From NCBI GenBank assembly GCA_026686845.1, contig JAIVEN010000003.1, positions 6,636,501 to 6,700,500 of the forward strand: a stretch of 64,000 nucleotides of DNA, written 5' to 3'. How positions within the stretch are numbered: position 1 is the stretch's first letter; the number at the start of each line of letters is the position of its first letter. This document shows, piece by piece, positions 1 to 13,509 of the stretch. The notes under the pieces were generated by a model that saw only the letters and a program-made list of their open reading frames with translations, did not search any database and was not told the DNA's origin. Source of the stretch: Adenanthera pavonina (lineage: Eukaryota; Streptophyta; Magnoliopsida; Fabales; Fabaceae). A program made the translations under genes and the position numbers.

Positions 1-154
1 TCTGCTTGAATTAACTGAGCTTGGCATTGATCACTTGGGCCTTTAAGGCCTAGTAAAGAGAAGTTGCTGATTACTAGATCAGAGAAAAAGGCATGTGGAA
101 GAATTTTATGTTCCCCCGTTTTTCAAGCTTAACATGTGAATTTTTTCATTGAAG
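1..154 (+). other. 3' part of ERECTA intron 1
   Basis: Non-coding. It ends in a T-rich tract and AG directly before exon 2, which resumes in phase 1, so one base of a codon must come from exon 1 outside the window. Confidence 0.8.
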
Positions 155-3100
155 GAGCAACATTACTAGAGATAAAGAAGTCGTTCAGGGATGTGGATAA
201 TGTTCTATACGACTGGACAGACTCTCCATCTTCCGATTATTGTGTCTGGAGAGGGGTCACATGCGATAATGTCACCTTCAACGTTGCTGCACTGTAAGTA
301 ATGGTGTTCTTAGACAGAGTACATGAACTTCTTGATTCATGGCCAATAGAAACAGAAGAGACTGATTTTGATTTTCTATTTCCCTCCTACGTTACAGCAA
401 CCTTTCAAGTTTAAATCTTGACGGCGAAATCTCACCTGCAATTGGAGGCCTTAAGAGCTTGGTCTCTATGTATCTACTACTTTCCCCTAAAGACTTTTTT
501 CGATGTCTTCAATAACTGATTATCAAACTGTATCTTAGTACAACAAAGTCTGTTCTTAATGTCTTGTTTGACAGTGACCTTAGGGAAAACCGTTTGTCAG
601 GCCAGATACCAGATGAGATTGGTGACTGTTCCTCTTTGAAGAGCTTGTAAGTTTTACACTCCGAGGCCTTTAGAGTTTAATTTGGTGTAGTATAATTTAA
701 TTTTTTTAACTTCTACTGACAGTTGTCTTTCTCGGAATTTGATATTATATCATCAGAGACTTATCATTTAATGAGATACGAGGTGACATACCATTTTCAA
801 TTTCAAAGTTGAAACAACTGGAAAACCTGTAAGTTGTGAATTGCCTTTTATATTGGATGCTTGGATTGCCGGTCCTTCGATGTAGTAATGACTGCATTTT
901 TTTTCTCAGAATTTTGAAAAATAATCAGTTAATAGGACCAATTCCTTCAACCTTGTCTCAGATCCCCAACTTGAAGATTCTGTGAGTCACTTTTCCAATT
1001 TCGCTTTGTCCTCGAAGTCTAATTCTTGGGTCTTAAATAACATACCTTAATTCTTTAATTCTTTAACTTGTGGAAAATTGGTACTAGGGACCTGGCACAA
1101 AATAATGTTAGCGGTGAAATACCAAGGCTCATATACTGGAACGAAGTCTTGCAGTATCTGTGAGTAACCCATAACTCATGCAATAAAACTTACAACCCTC
1201 TGTCCTTTCCCACTTGCATAATTTCTTTTGTATATTTATGTTTCTCCTAGACATGTTTCATAATCTTTCCCATCAATCTTTTGGTTTTTGTTTTTTTCTT
1301 TTCCCAATATAGTGGCTTGCGAGGGAACAACTTGGGGGGTTCACTCTCTCCTGACATGTGCCAGTTAACTGGACTGTGGTATTTGTAAGTAACACAAACA
1401 CTCTTATTTCCTCCAAAACTCCCAAAAGTTTGCAATTTCCCAGAAAATCTGATTTTTCATCTGCCATTTTCTAGTGATGTAAGGAACAATAGCTTGACAG
1501 GCAGCATTCCTGAAAGCATAGGCAACTGTACCGCCTTCCAGGTCTTGTATGTATATCATCCAACTGAATAATACAGTGTTTCAAAGCTTTCTTTTTCTTC
1601 TACTTATTTCAACAGCCGTTGATATCAGGGATTTATCCTACAACCAGCTGACAGGAAAGATACCATTCAATATTGGGTTTCTTCAAGTAGCAACATTGTA
1701 CGTTTTGGTTTTTTCTTGGATATTTTTAATGAGAATGTTATGTTGTATTCTACTTTCTCTATGTAGGAATTGCTTAGTCCTGTTTAAATTTGATAGGTCA
1801 TTGCAAGGCAATCAACTCTCTGGGCCTATTCCATCGGTGATTGGGCTGATGCAAGCACTTGCTGTATTGTAAGCACAGTTAATTAACAACTCGATAGTGT
1901 TGAAGCAGACTTAGGACGCTCTAAATTGGTTCTCTTGCATTTTAACTGATGCCTCTATCCTTTCCTTAATTTCAATACCAGAGATTTGAGTTGTAACATG
2001 CTGAGTGGACCAATCCCTCATATCTTGGGAAATTTGACTTACACAGAAAAATTGTAAGTATACACCAATAGTTTCTCAATCTCTTCCATTAGTTAGACCT
2101 GACATAAAAATATGTACATACTTTGAAAGGGTTCTTAAACTCTACATGTTAGTTGAATCTAACTTCTGAAATGCTTGTAGGTATTTGCATGGGAATAAGC
2201 TGACTGGCCCCATTCCCCCAGAGCTCGGAAATATGACTAAGCTCCACTATTTGTAAGGGTGCAGTAATTAGATGACCATATTCATCTTATATTTTTCTGA
2301 CTTATGAAGTAGTTTGGCAATAGTTAATTCATATCTCAGTTTGAACTCCACAACCTTTGCCAACATTCATCAATTGCCTTCTTGACATTAATTCAGCTTA
2401 TTCCAGAATTGAACAAGGATCCTTATCTCATGGCATTTTCTCTAAGTATTTGTTTCCTCCATCTTGTATTCGTAAATTGTCGTCTTTCAACTTTAATTTA
2501 CTTCTAAATTCTAACAGGTGGCTTCATAAATAATATCTAGCTTGTCATTCCTCTATATTTTTCAATAGTACAGCTGTCCCTCGATTAGGTAGAAACAAGG
2601 TCTAGAGGAGGTCACTTATGATTAACCTGTCATTGCAGGGAACTGAATGATAACCATTTAAGTGGATATATCCCACCTGAGCTTGGAAAGCTTACTGATC
2701 TCTTTGATTTGTAAGTGCTGAGAACTGTTATTTTAAAGTGTCACTTTCTTGTTGATTTTTTAGTAGCTTGACTTTTTATTTATCATTGTCGTAGAAATGT
2801 TGCTAACAACAACCTTGAGGGGCCAATTCCTGATAATATTAGCTCGTGCAAAAATCTCAACAGCCTGTAAGCAGTAACTTAACACTATTACTTTGTTGAT
2901 AGGATTTGTTTATCCACATTAAGGTGATGGATTTTCCTGTTGTTTTTTTATAAGCAATGTGCATGGAAACAAGTTAAATGGAACAATTCCTCCAACTTTG
3001 CAGAGCTTAGAGAGTATGACGTATCTGTAAGTTTCTGTTTGACATTCTGGGAAATTTGTTGAACATTTGTGTGATTTACTTGACAAAAGGATAAATAGAA

Positions 3101-6100
3101 CCTCACAAAGCTGCAGCCAAGTCACCAGTTGATGCCCTGTATTGCAAGTCTTTAACTCCATTCTCTGTCGTTAATGAACTACGCCACCTCTTATTATTAC
3201 ATTGCATACACACACAACACATAAATGCATGCACGTCTGGATTCCATCAATGATTAGCCAGTTCTTTAATCTTCGTTTTTTGCTTTTGTTGCTGGCTCGT
3301 GATGACAATCCTTAGGAATCTTTCCTCCAACAAGCTTGGAGGCCCCATTCCAATTGAACTGTCACGGATTGGTAATTTGGATACATTGTAAGTACAAATG
3401 ATTATATTTTTACTTATTCTTTCTGACTCCATAGTAAATAATAATAATATTTATATTTGAACTGCCAGGGATATTTCAAATAATAATATAAGTGGATCCA
3501 TTCCTTCTTCCCTTGGTGACTTGGAACATCTTCTGAAGCTGTGAGTTCTACTCTAGTTCAGTTATTTATTGGGAGCTGTATTGTTTAGTCTCTGTCCTCA
3601 TTCATAGCTATTATTCATTTTTAGGAATCTGAGCAGAAATCATCTAACTGGTTTTATTCCAGCAGAGTTTGGTAATTTAAGAAGTGCTATGGATATGTAA
3701 GTTCATTTATATTTCTGAAGAAAACTGAACTGCTTTTAGTTTTCTGTGTCTCTCATCCTTCTGTATTGCAGAGATCTTTCAAATAATCAACTTTCTGGCT
3801 TGATTCCTGAAGAACTTAGTCAGCTTCAGAATATGATATCCCTGTAAGCTTCCATTGTATTCTTATCAATTCTTTGCTATATATTTTTTTGTTAATAGAA
3901 TTTTGTAGTGTTTTACTGGCTTAGCATTTCTCGCGGCAGTCAATTTATTGCCTTAAATCAAATTTCACTCTAAAGATGACTACTGTTATATGTTTGAAAA
4001 TAACCTGATCTTTAATATAATTTCTTGTTTTGGATTCTACAAGATTTTTTTAATAATAACACAAGATTCGTTACTTATTAATCAATTTTTGGTTGAATAT
4101 GGAGGAGGCATTTTGAAATAAGACTTTACAGCCTTGAAATTACACATGTAACCATTTTTGTCTTGTTTTGTTTCTCATGTTAATTTTGGTAGTGTCTTTT
4201 GCTTTGGTAATTCAGCTAGACTTATTTTCAACTGTATCTTATGGTCCGAAACATATAGGAGGCTGGAAAACAACAATCTATCTGGGGATGTGACTTCACT
4301 TACAAATTGCCTTAGCCTTTCTTTACTGTAAGTTCAGTCTCCCATCTCTGTCTCTCTGTCTCTCTGTCTCTCTCATGTGTGTATATATATATTGAAAAAT
4401 TTAGCCTAATTTTGATGAGTTAAGGCCATGTCAGTTTTTCCTAACTAGTTCATATTGATTGCAACTTATGTAGTAATGTGTCCTACAACAACCTAGTTGG
4501 TGTTATTCCCACAAGCAATAATTTCTCCAGGTTTTCTCCTGACAGGTTAGGGTCATTTATGGATAAAACATCTTTATTGTTAGTTTCCTAAATAATTTAG
4601 TTTAGATGGTGTCGTCATCACATTCTTATGGATTTGTTGATGCAAACTTTTATTCCCAGTTTCATTGGAAACTCTGGTCTTTGTGGCTATTGGATGATTT
4701 GCCACGGATCTCACCCCACAGAGCGAGGTAAGGACTTACTAGTCAGCAATATCGTGTTTTTCCTAGTTGTCTCTGCCCTTCCTATGTTTTTGGTATTGTG
4801 GTAGCTCTGAATTTCGCTACCCCCTTTACAAAAGACATTTCTTGTTCTTATTAATTACCATGCCTAGTAAAACATCTGATGTTATAATGGCAGATTAGTG
4901 TCTGAGTGGCTGTGCAGATGAGCCATTGATGGCATAATTAGTCGTTCAAGTTTTATAGATTCTATTTGTTGATATAACAACATCTAAAGTGTATAGTTAG
5001 GTTCAAGATAATATTTTTAGTTGTAGTTTACCTTTCTACTCTTAAAAGAACTATTTATTATAATCACGCAGAAATGGAATAAGCTCATGCCATGCTATTA
5101 GATGGTCCATGAGATAGTTATAATACAAGTTTCCCATGGTCGCTATTTCCTGTGTTATTAAACATGATTAGTAAGAATGTTACTAAGTTGTGTTCTTCTA
5201 AGGCATTCTTTTCCTATTAAGTTTGGATTGAGGGTTTTCTGCTGCATTGTGCAAATTGAACTACTATACCCTGTTGACCATGCAGTTACGTTATCTAAGG
5301 CAGCGATCCTCGGAATTGCTCTTGGTGCCCTAGTCATTCTTCTTATGATATTACTGGCAGCTTGTCGGCCATACAATCCATCCCCTTTTCCTGAGGGATC
5401 ACTTGACAAACCAGGTATTTGTCATCGTTATATCCTTGTGTTTTATGAATTGACCTTGAATTCTAGATTACACATCAGTATATATTCAAACCCTATCATA
5501 GCCCTAAAAGTTTTTCTGTATGGTGCATGCAAGTAAGGGGTTTGATTAGTTCAAATAAAGTAGATGATCGTCAGCAAGGTGTTTTCTTAACTTTAAACCA
5601 GTAATGACAAAAATGGAATGGATTTATGACTTGATATGCTTTTATACAGTTTATTAATGTTTATTATAGGATATTATTATCTGCCCATTGAAAGTGTTGC
5701 TGACAAGTGTTTAACCGTGTGCCTGGAAAATGGTAGTTAATTACTCGCCGCCGAAGCTTGTGATTCTTCATATGAACATGGCCCTTCACGTTTATGAGGA
5801 CATCATGAGGATGACTGAAAATCTGAGCGAGAAGTACATAATTGGATATGGTGCATCAAGCACGGTATATAAATGTGTCCTTAAGAATTGCAAGCCAGTA
5901 GCCATCAAGAGGCTCTATTCTCACTATCCCCAAAGCTTGAAAGAATTCGAGACAGAACTTGGGACGGTTGGTAGTATCAAGCACCGAAACCTGGTTAGTC
6001 TCCAAGGCTACTCCTTGTCTCCTTACGGGAACCTTCTCTTCTATGACTATATGGAAAATGGCAGTCTGTGGGATCTTCTCCACGGTAAGTTCAATCATTA

Positions 6101-7012
6101 TCCTCCTGAATTATTACTCTGGCAAGCAAAATTTGGTAGGCAAGCGTTGAATTTTTTGTGTGCTGTCTTCCCAGGAGCTTCTAAGAAGAAAAAGCTTGAC
6201 TGGGATCTTCGTTTAAAAATAGCACTTGGAGCAGCACAAGGGCTTGCTTATCTACACCACGATTGTTGTCCCCGTATCATCCACAGGGATGTGAAATCAT
6301 CAAATATTCTGTTGGACAAGGACTTTGAGGCCCATCTCACTGACTTTGGCATTGCTAAAAGTCTATGCCCCTCCAAGTCTCACACTTCAACTTACATAAT
6401 GGGCACAATCGGTTATATAGACCCTGAATATGCTCGAACTTCGCGCCTTACTGAGAAGTCTGATGTCTATAGTTTTGGCATTGTTTTACTTGAGTTGCTC
6501 ACTGGCAGGAAAGCTGTGGACAATGAATCCAATCTCCATCACCTGGTTAGTCTTCTACAATCTCTACCCTTTCTTAACATTTGCTAGTCTTTAATGTCGG
6601 TTTGAGTAACTAGATATTGTTGTGTGTCCAGATTTTGTCAAAGACAGCAAACAATGCTGTGATGGAGACGGTTGATCCTGATATTACTGCCTCATGCAAG
6701 GACCTGGGAGTTGTAAAGAAGGTATTTCAGCTAGCCCTTTTGTGCACAAAGAGACAACCAGTTGATAGGCCGACAATGCACGAGGTGACTCGTGTACTGG
6801 GAAGCCTTGTGCCACCCATGTCCCCACCGAAACAAGCAGCCCCACCACCTGCGGCTTCTGCTCTGCTTCCGTCTGCAAAGGCGCCATCTTGCTATATGGA
6901 TGAGTATGCAAATCTGAAGGCTCCACACTTGGTGAACTGCCCCTCCATGAGCACCTCTGATGCCCAGCTCTTCCTCAAATTTGGAGAGGTAATTTCTCAG
7001 AACAGTGAATGA
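155..7012 (+). CDS. ER: ERECTA leucine-rich-repeat receptor-like kinase, missing only exon 1 (partial at window edge)
   Basis: Plasma-membrane receptor kinase; in Arabidopsis ERECTA perceives EPF/EPFL peptides and controls organ growth and stomatal patterning. Exons seen: 155-293, 398-469, 575-646, 757-828, 910-981, 1088-1159, 1313-1384, 1475-1546, 1629-1697, 1797-1868, 1982-2053, 2181-2252, 2639-2710, 2795-2866, 2955-3026, 3316-3387, 3469-3540, 3625-3696, 3772-3843, 4259-4327, 4474-4545, 4660-4727, 5286-5414, 5737-6084, 6175-6545, 6632-7012. They join in frame into about 955 residues. Order: SDYCVWRGVTC cap, about 20 LRRs, mostly one per 72-nt exon, a membrane helix (exon 5286-5414), then the kinase with PVAIK, HRDVKSSN, DFGIAK. 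The C-terminus ends SDAQLFLKFG..ISQNSE, diagnostic of ERECTA rather than ERL1/ERL2. The signal-peptide exon lies left of the window. The juxtamembrane Cys pair is GLCGYWMICHG, shorter than the usual GYWLxSPCHG. No disabling lesion is seen. Exon edges were placed by eye. Confidence 0.95.
4345..4392. repeat. (TCTCTG)n / (TA)n microsatellite in an ERECTA intron
   Basis: Tandem TCTCTG units followed by TGTGTATATATATA, just after the donor of the exon ending at 4327. Likely length-polymorphic; no function visible. Confidence 0.8.
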
Positions 7013-7789
7013 GGACGGAGGAGGATCACGAAAGAATCATGAAATATAAACCCATGAGAGAGTATACTAGAAGAAAAAGTAAAACAGAAACAGATGGCAG
7101 ATGGTGGGCACAAGTTAAATGAAGATGTAAATATAAGAATTCCAGTGTCAGTTATTGCCAGAGGAAACATGTATGTAAAAGACCTTACTAGGATGTGATA
7201 GACGCGTCAACACCCCAATATAATTCTTGTATCTTGATAATTGTGATATGGTGTTAGTAAATTTGACATGTCTGGTGTAGACGGGTCCACCGTCACGGAG
7301 GTGAGGACAGGGGAGGTGGGGTAGCGAGGTGGTTTAGTAGCGGTAGGTAGAAGCAGTGCATGAGGTGTAAACATCAATGATGGACTGATCCTTAGCTGGA
7401 TGGTGGCAGTATTCGCCAGAGTAGCCATTGCTGCTTTTAGTGCTTGATGAAAGCTATTAGCTGTGAAAGTACCATAAAGATAGATCTTTGAAATTAAGGG
7501 TCACTGCGCTCCCACAGTACAGAATTTAAAGTGGGACATTGATCTCTGTGCCTTGCTTTTTAATTGTCGTTTTTAATGACTTAGCTACGTTATGTTAATT
7601 CTGAGGGAGAAAGACATTTAAGGACCCTCATATGAAAATAATCCCTCTCAAGGATCTAGTTTAAAAATTCAGTACTCCTATAAACTGAATTCTCAACTCG
7701 AATTAACTGAATTCAGCACTGTTACTATTCATTTGTCAATATTTCTGTATGGAGGTCCTAAACTATCTTTTTCCCTAATTTTGATGCTA

Positions 7790-8090
7790 TGAAATAGTGG
7801 TGTAAGTTGGAATTGGTTTTCAGTTAGTTATAAGTTGGGGTAGAATTGATTTTACAATATAGATATGATGAAAGTTAAATTTGAATGTATTTATATTTAG
7901 ATGATTTATTGAAAAATTAATCTTAATAAAATTTATAATTTTTTTAAAATTGAATTTAAATTATATCTCATAATTAATTTAATTTATTTAAATTAAAATT
8001 TAATTTATATTTATTTAATTAAAAATATAATATAATTTAATATTTTCTTATAGTTCATAAAAAAATAAAATTATTACCATAATTGTTATT
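7790..8090. repeat. AT-rich dispersed repeat, copy 1
   Basis: The segment around 7830-8020 aligns by eye with 26270-26460. Both run GAATT-ATTTTA, TATGAT-AAA, TTTATATTT-GAT-ATTTATT, then a shared CATGATTAATTTAATTTA-like stretch and ATTAAAATTTAAT. They look like diverged copies of one non-coding, probably MITE-derived, family. Ends not resolved. Confidence 0.5.
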
Positions 8091-8670
8091 AGGGTTGAAG
8101 TTTCTATTGTTTTAATACTACACTATGCTCCAAAGCAGCCTCCTTTCTACAAGATTTTTCCTGTTACGTTTCATTTTCTCTTCTGGAACTTGCATTGATT
8201 GACATAAGTAACCACTGAGTTTTGGTACGGTATAGGTTGCGAGAGGCTGTAATTTTCTGAATCAAAATATTGAAGGAAACTTCATGAAAAAGAATCGAGT
8301 TTGAGAAAGAAAACGATGAAGCCATCCATAGCTTCAGGCTGGAAAAAAAAGGAAGAAAAGAAAAAAGATCTCTGGCTTAAACAGCGTGATGAGTTTCCGT
8401 TAAATATTGACACTTGATCGATGGGCTTATTAAAGTTTGCCACGTAGAAAGAAAACAAAAAAATTCTTAAATGCGAGTGTACGGAAGGATGCCTGGGTCA
8501 ATTATAGTGACGCAAAAGATTGGATGCTACTCATTTAGGAATCATCAAACTTTTTAGAGTCCAAATTATTGCATGTACATCAATAATATAAAAGAAGATG
8601 GAGCGGCATTTTGCGTTAGCTAAAAATAGTGTGACTCTATTTTCGGGTTCTGGACCTTTTTTTTTTTCTT

Positions 8671-8764
8671 GGTGAATCACATTTTTCCACATCTATTCAT
8701 TCCTTTTTTTTTTTATAGGTAGAGTTTATTTTCTCCCCTTTTTTTGCAGGTGAATCCCATATTT
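8671..8764. repeat. Direct repeat flanking a T-rich insertion
   Basis: GGTGAATCACATTTTT at 8671-8686 recurs with two changes at 8749-8764. Between them lies T-run-rich DNA. One of several such sites in the window. Confidence 0.5.
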
Positions 8765-9053
8765 TTTTTTATTTTTTTTTAAATTTAATCTTTTTGAATT
8801 CTGAATTCTTTTTTTTATCATTTTTTATTAATTAATTATCTTTAATTTTATTTTTTAAATCTACATTAATTTTAATTAAAATTATTTGATATAATTTTTT
8901 TTTGGAGGTAGGAGAGTCAATGATGACATTCTTTTTTATTTCACTATTTTTTAAAACTAAATAAAACATAGGCACTCTGAGAAAAATATAGTTTTTAAAG
9001 ATAAGATATGTCGTCAAGAGGCTACTTTGTCTCTTTAAACCTTGATATTATTA

Positions 9054-9104
9054 ATGCATTTTCTATTTCTGAAAAAAAAAAAAAGATATGCCCTTTTCTT
9101 TTAT
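9054..9104. repeat. Imperfect direct repeat flanking an A-run
   Basis: ATGCATTTTCTATTT (from 9054) and ATGCCCTTTTCTTTT (from 9088) flank CTG plus 13 A. This is the weakest member of the micro-insertion set. Confidence 0.3.
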
Positions 9105-11071
9105 TTTGGCCATCAAGGTGCGTCCTTTTTAAATTACCTTTCTTAGAATATTAAGGGAAACTATTTTTAAAATATACATATATTTGTTATTTTTCCTTCT
9201 ACGCATAATTTACTTTTTAATTTTTTTCCATTTTATATACATGTATTTGTCTGTTTCAATTGAAGTTGCTCCTGCTTGTCGCTTCTACATTTTTATTTTT
9301 TTTGCAAAGATTTATATCTTCGACGTACAAATTATCTAAATAATTTGTTTACTCTTTTTTAATCCTCATATTTTTTAAACATCCGCAAAATAGCCAGACT
9401 AGTTTTCTTTCGGCTCCGTGTCAATCTAACACTCTTCAATTTGTTAGGAAAACCAATTTTACATTGGTTGCTTCGTTTATGTTTTTTGGGACTTCTGAAG
9501 CCATCAAAAGTAAAATTGGGCCTTCTCTTAGAGGTTACAATAACCGTGGGCCGCTTGATTGTAGGCTCTTCGTAACTGATCTGACGTATAGTTTCTTTTG
9601 CGGCTTAAGACCAAAATGTCGAATGTCGATAGGTTCTTCGATTACGGAGAAACTCATCGTATTGGTGATTTCATTGGTGGATAGGGCTTATACGAAGTTT
9701 TTTAAATCTTTATGAATAATTTTTAATTAAAACATTGTAAGTTTATGATTCTTCATATATAAAATTATTGACATACAATTTAAGTGGAATTTTTTTATCT
9801 AAAAAATAGGACACACTAATGATATCAATATCAATAGATATAATAAAACTTATAGGGAGTCGCACTTTCATAACTCATGAAAATAAAATTTATGGGAAGT
9901 CATCCCTTAATGACTCATCAAGAGTGTGGCTAACCTCAAACTACCTTTAACTCATCACAAGACCCACTTCCTGTTTTGGAGGTTAGTTATACATTTGTCA
10001 CACAAGCTTGAAAATACACCCGTTAATAGCCCTCTTTCTCGTTGCACAGTTCTGCGAAGCACGTTTGGTCCATCGTCACTGTCGAGATTATCCTTTTATC
10101 CCTGATTTCGCCTTTGGTTTCTTTCTTCAAGTGTATGTCTGATTGTCTGATTTATCATGGGCGTGCAACGGTATTGTGATATACTACTGTCTGGCCATGA
10201 TTCAGAAATAGGAAGGCACTAACGATTCAGACACTCTCTACTTTCTGAACAAAAACCCCATGAACACTCAGTAAGTGAAACGACGAGCTAAATCTTGTAC
10301 TTAAATTATTTAGGGATGCATTTCTGAACTTTGGTCACAAACTTCTCATGGCTAGCTGCATACAGGTTTATTGGTATTCTCTTAGCATCGGCAAATGGGG
10401 ACTATCGGTCAGAAACAAAAGATTCTCTTGGTTGAATCTGTAATTTCTTCTTGAATTACTTAACTGTATTTGTTACATGGGAAGAGGGAGTAGAATAAAC
10501 GACAAAAAGGGGAGAGCTTTTGTGTTGGTAAAGTGATTTATTTAAAAAAAAAAAAACGTACTGCTTAAGAGCGAAGGCTTTTTAATTTTATTCTCACCAT
10601 CTTTTTTTGGGGCCAGAATTCCAAACATATGAAACCTTAGTTCATCCTTTAGAGCCTGCAGTATTTAAATTATCCAGTTACAAGGATAGATTATAGTGTA
10701 GGCTTTAAAGGATAATTGTGTACTATTGTGCAAGTGGCCATTGGGATCTTCACGTTGTGTTTTGGCACAAGAATAACTGAAACACTTCATTTTGGAGCCA
10801 AATCTGAAGGCATCCCGTTTTCATGCTAATACATATACAACAAAATACTTTCTTTACAAAAACTTATAATTAGGTTTTACAGTACCTAATTGCAGTGCAA
10901 AGGCAGGAGTTAGTGGTCGATCAGCCATTCAGCCTGCTTAATTTGTACTATAGTTTGACATTAAGAGATCAGATGGAAAGAGATCTCTAAAATTTCTCTA
11001 CAACCTTGCCCAGAAACAACTAGCACTAGAGGCTAGATGCACACTCATTCATTCAACAAGAGTTTGGCCTA

Positions 11072-12436
11072 TCAAGTTAGTTTACTAAGAGCTGTTTCAC
11101 TTCTAAGGGAAGAGGAGCTCGGCATCTTCATATTTGCAGAAGAGGCACAATGCTGTAAATCAGTAAAGGAGAAGGATCGCCAGGCGGAGAAATGGTGGGA
11201 CAAGGGAGAGGATGGACCACCACCACTGGTAATAGTAGACACACTAATTGGAGGATGTAATGGTGGAAGGGAGGGAGGTGATTTGGAATTTGAGTCCTCA
11301 CTTGTAATACTACTACTGCTATCAGAGTTGTTCATGGCAACAGCAAGAGCCAGCGCGCTTCGGCTTGAGCTCAATATTGTTCTCTTTGAAATTCCCCCAT
11401 TGTTGCTTTTTAAAGGGAAGCTTCGATTCTTGTTCCAAACATGATTGAAGGTCATTAAGTTTCTGCGTTTCCTGTTGTACGCATTCTCTGGTTTCGCCAA
11501 GTCTTTCGCGGATGGTGATGAGGAAGCATCTGCCAGGCTCGTGAAGGACTTGGATTTGCCATCATAGAACTTTGAGATTCCTCTACTGCACAAGGATTAT
11601 TTCACCCGTTAGACTAACAATAAACCAGAATATTTAAAAGTTAAACTCAAATCACACGATTGTTTGACCATTATAGATGAAATTCTGTACAGAGAATCGC
11701 TGACTGAAGAACAGAGATACGATGATGAGGTAGGACGAAAAAACTTGTTTTAGACATAAAAACAACAAATTTGTAAACAGATTTGCCATCCTACTTAGGT
11801 TAGTGTGCTTCAGAAATGCATCATTTCAACCTAGGCGACCAGCATTATGCATATTTCTGTGTCTCGTTCAGAAACTTACCAACATTTTAATAAGATCCCC
11901 TCTATAACTGGCGAAAAAAGGAAATTAAGATTTCTCTGCAGAATATGAGAAATAAGATCAAATTTATTTACTCTTCCTCTATTATCACAATCTATTCTCG
12001 CTTTCCTAAACAAAAGAACTTGTTGTGTAGTTTATTATTATCAGAATCCGTTTCTTCAAAGACCACAAACAAAAAAACAAAAGAAGAAGAAGAAGAAGGG
12101 AAAAATTTGGGCCTACTTAGCCACGAAACATGCGTCGTACCTGACGGGCAAAACCTCTTCTATCGACTGCATCATGTCCAAAGGTCCATTGTACGCACTC
12201 TGAGCCTCATTTTCCCCCTGATCCTCGTCCCCCATTGACCTCTCCGCCGACAGATCGCTGTTCCTGCCGATCGAAGACGTCGCAGAAGACGACGTACTGC
12301 ATTTATCATCGGCGACCTTCTCCGGAAGAGGGCGATCCCCACCGCGTCTGGCGTCCCGCTTTCGATCTTCCGAAGAGTCGAACAGCACCGATGTGCACGT
12401 CGCCGCGCGCGTTAACCGAGAGGATTCGATCCTCAT
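11072..12436 (-). CDS. OXS3: OXIDATIVE STRESS 3 (OXS3) family protein
   Basis: Two exons, 12436-12141 and 11585-11072, joined at a GTACG donor and TGCAG acceptor; 269 residues. The N-terminus carries a serine stretch ending SSIGRNSD (about 55-61), then NGPLDMM and SIEEVLPV. Directly across the junction comes the family signature GISKFYDGKSKSFTSLADA (101-119), then DLAKPENAYNRKRRN. The C-terminal half is Ser/Pro-rich and disordered with SAWRSFSFTDLQ. OXS3 proteins are plant nuclear/speckle proteins linked to heavy-metal and oxidative stress tolerance and to chromatin; the biochemical activity is unknown. The ATG at 12436 is the first in frame and gives the expected N-terminus. Its 5' side carries a TATC/TATT microsatellite near 12703-12735. 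Family call is firm; which OXS3 paralogue is not certain. Confidence 0.88.
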
Positions 12437-13509
12437 AATAAGGATTTCAACGTAAACGCACTAATTAGGCAGACGACGATAATTGCTCGCATGCAAAGAG
12501 GCAAAAAGATGAAACTAATTACCGGGATTCGCAAGAGAAAATCTACAAGGCAGGAAAAGCCACCCTCAATCTTCCCACCATGGATGCAGAAGAGGAAGTG
12601 TAAAGAAACGGTGAGGAGTAATGAAAAGCAGGCTAGGGGTGAGAGAGAAGAGGGAGGGAGAGATCGTGAAGCAGCAGACATAGGGGATAAGAGGGACAGG
12701 GTGGTATCTATCTATCTATTTATTTATTTATTTAGTTGTGATCAGTATTTATAAAATATACTAAAGAAAGTAATATTAAATTATCAATCAGGAAAACTTC
12801 TTTTTTTTTAAATATATATATATATATAATAATTGAAAATTGACAAGAGAAGGAACAGATAAAGTAGCAGCATTGAACAAGAAAGAAAGTCCTTAATCCT
12901 CATCCTGATCCACTAGGGAGGGCGGTGAAGGCCAGATGTCAAGGAGAGAATGATAAAGTATGGAAATAAGGAAGGAGAGGGGATCAGGTGTTGTGAACGC
13001 ATGGCAAGTAGAATGGTATGGAAATGGGGGACGTTAGGAATGGGGACCATGTGGAGGCGTTTGACAACGTAACGAGGCACACTTGCGACACGTTGAGGAA
13101 TCTGGGTGGTAAACGTGGCAAATGAAGAGAGGGAGAGAATAGAGTTTGAATTATCAACAACGTGGGATGGGATGAATGAGGTGGAAAATTCTGGTGAAGC
13201 TTATCCATTGGGAGGAGGTAGGAGGTGGGACTGCGGGACCCCCCTTCAACTCTCGCCTTCCCCTTACCCTCTTTTTTGTCCGACTGCTGCTTCCTACCTT
13301 CCGACTCTTTTAATTTTGTAACTAAATTTATACGCTCTCTCTCTCTCTTTTTTTTTTTTTAAATGTCCACAAATCAAACTGTAATAGAAACATCCCATTT
13401 CCAAAAGCGTCTGATGTAAACTGAAGACCATGAATCAGAGTCACCAAAAGAAGACCATACAATACATATATCATACCTCAAGACAGTTGTGGGTGAAGAC
13501 AGTTGTTAG
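12437..13509. promoter_or_regulatory. Upstream region of OXS3
   Basis: Presumed 5' UTR and promoter for the minus-strand gene. It holds a purine-rich (+ strand) stretch 12490-12680, a (TATC)n(TATT)n microsatellite 12703-12735 and a short (TA)n near 12818-12838. Open frames here overlap one another and match nothing I know. Confidence 0.45.

Larger units (their letters stand above)
7013..11071. other. Intergenic region between ERECTA and OXS3 (convergent 3' ends)
   Basis: Holds the ERECTA 3' UTR (roughly 7013-7250), an AT-rich dispersed repeat (7790-8090), homopolymer-containing direct-repeat insertions near 8671-8764 and 9054-9104, and the OXS3 3' UTR on the right. No ORF here resembles a protein I recognise. 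The open frame at 9464-9715 lacks an evident ATG and homology. Confidence 0.6.

Noticed and set aside
5158..5409. Open frames around the ERECTA transmembrane exon
   Set aside because: Extensions beyond 5286-5414 are intron sequence; only that exon is coding.
11037..11444. Plus-strand 135-codon open frame overlapping OXS3
   Set aside because: Antisense shadow of OXS3 exon 2; no similarity of its own.
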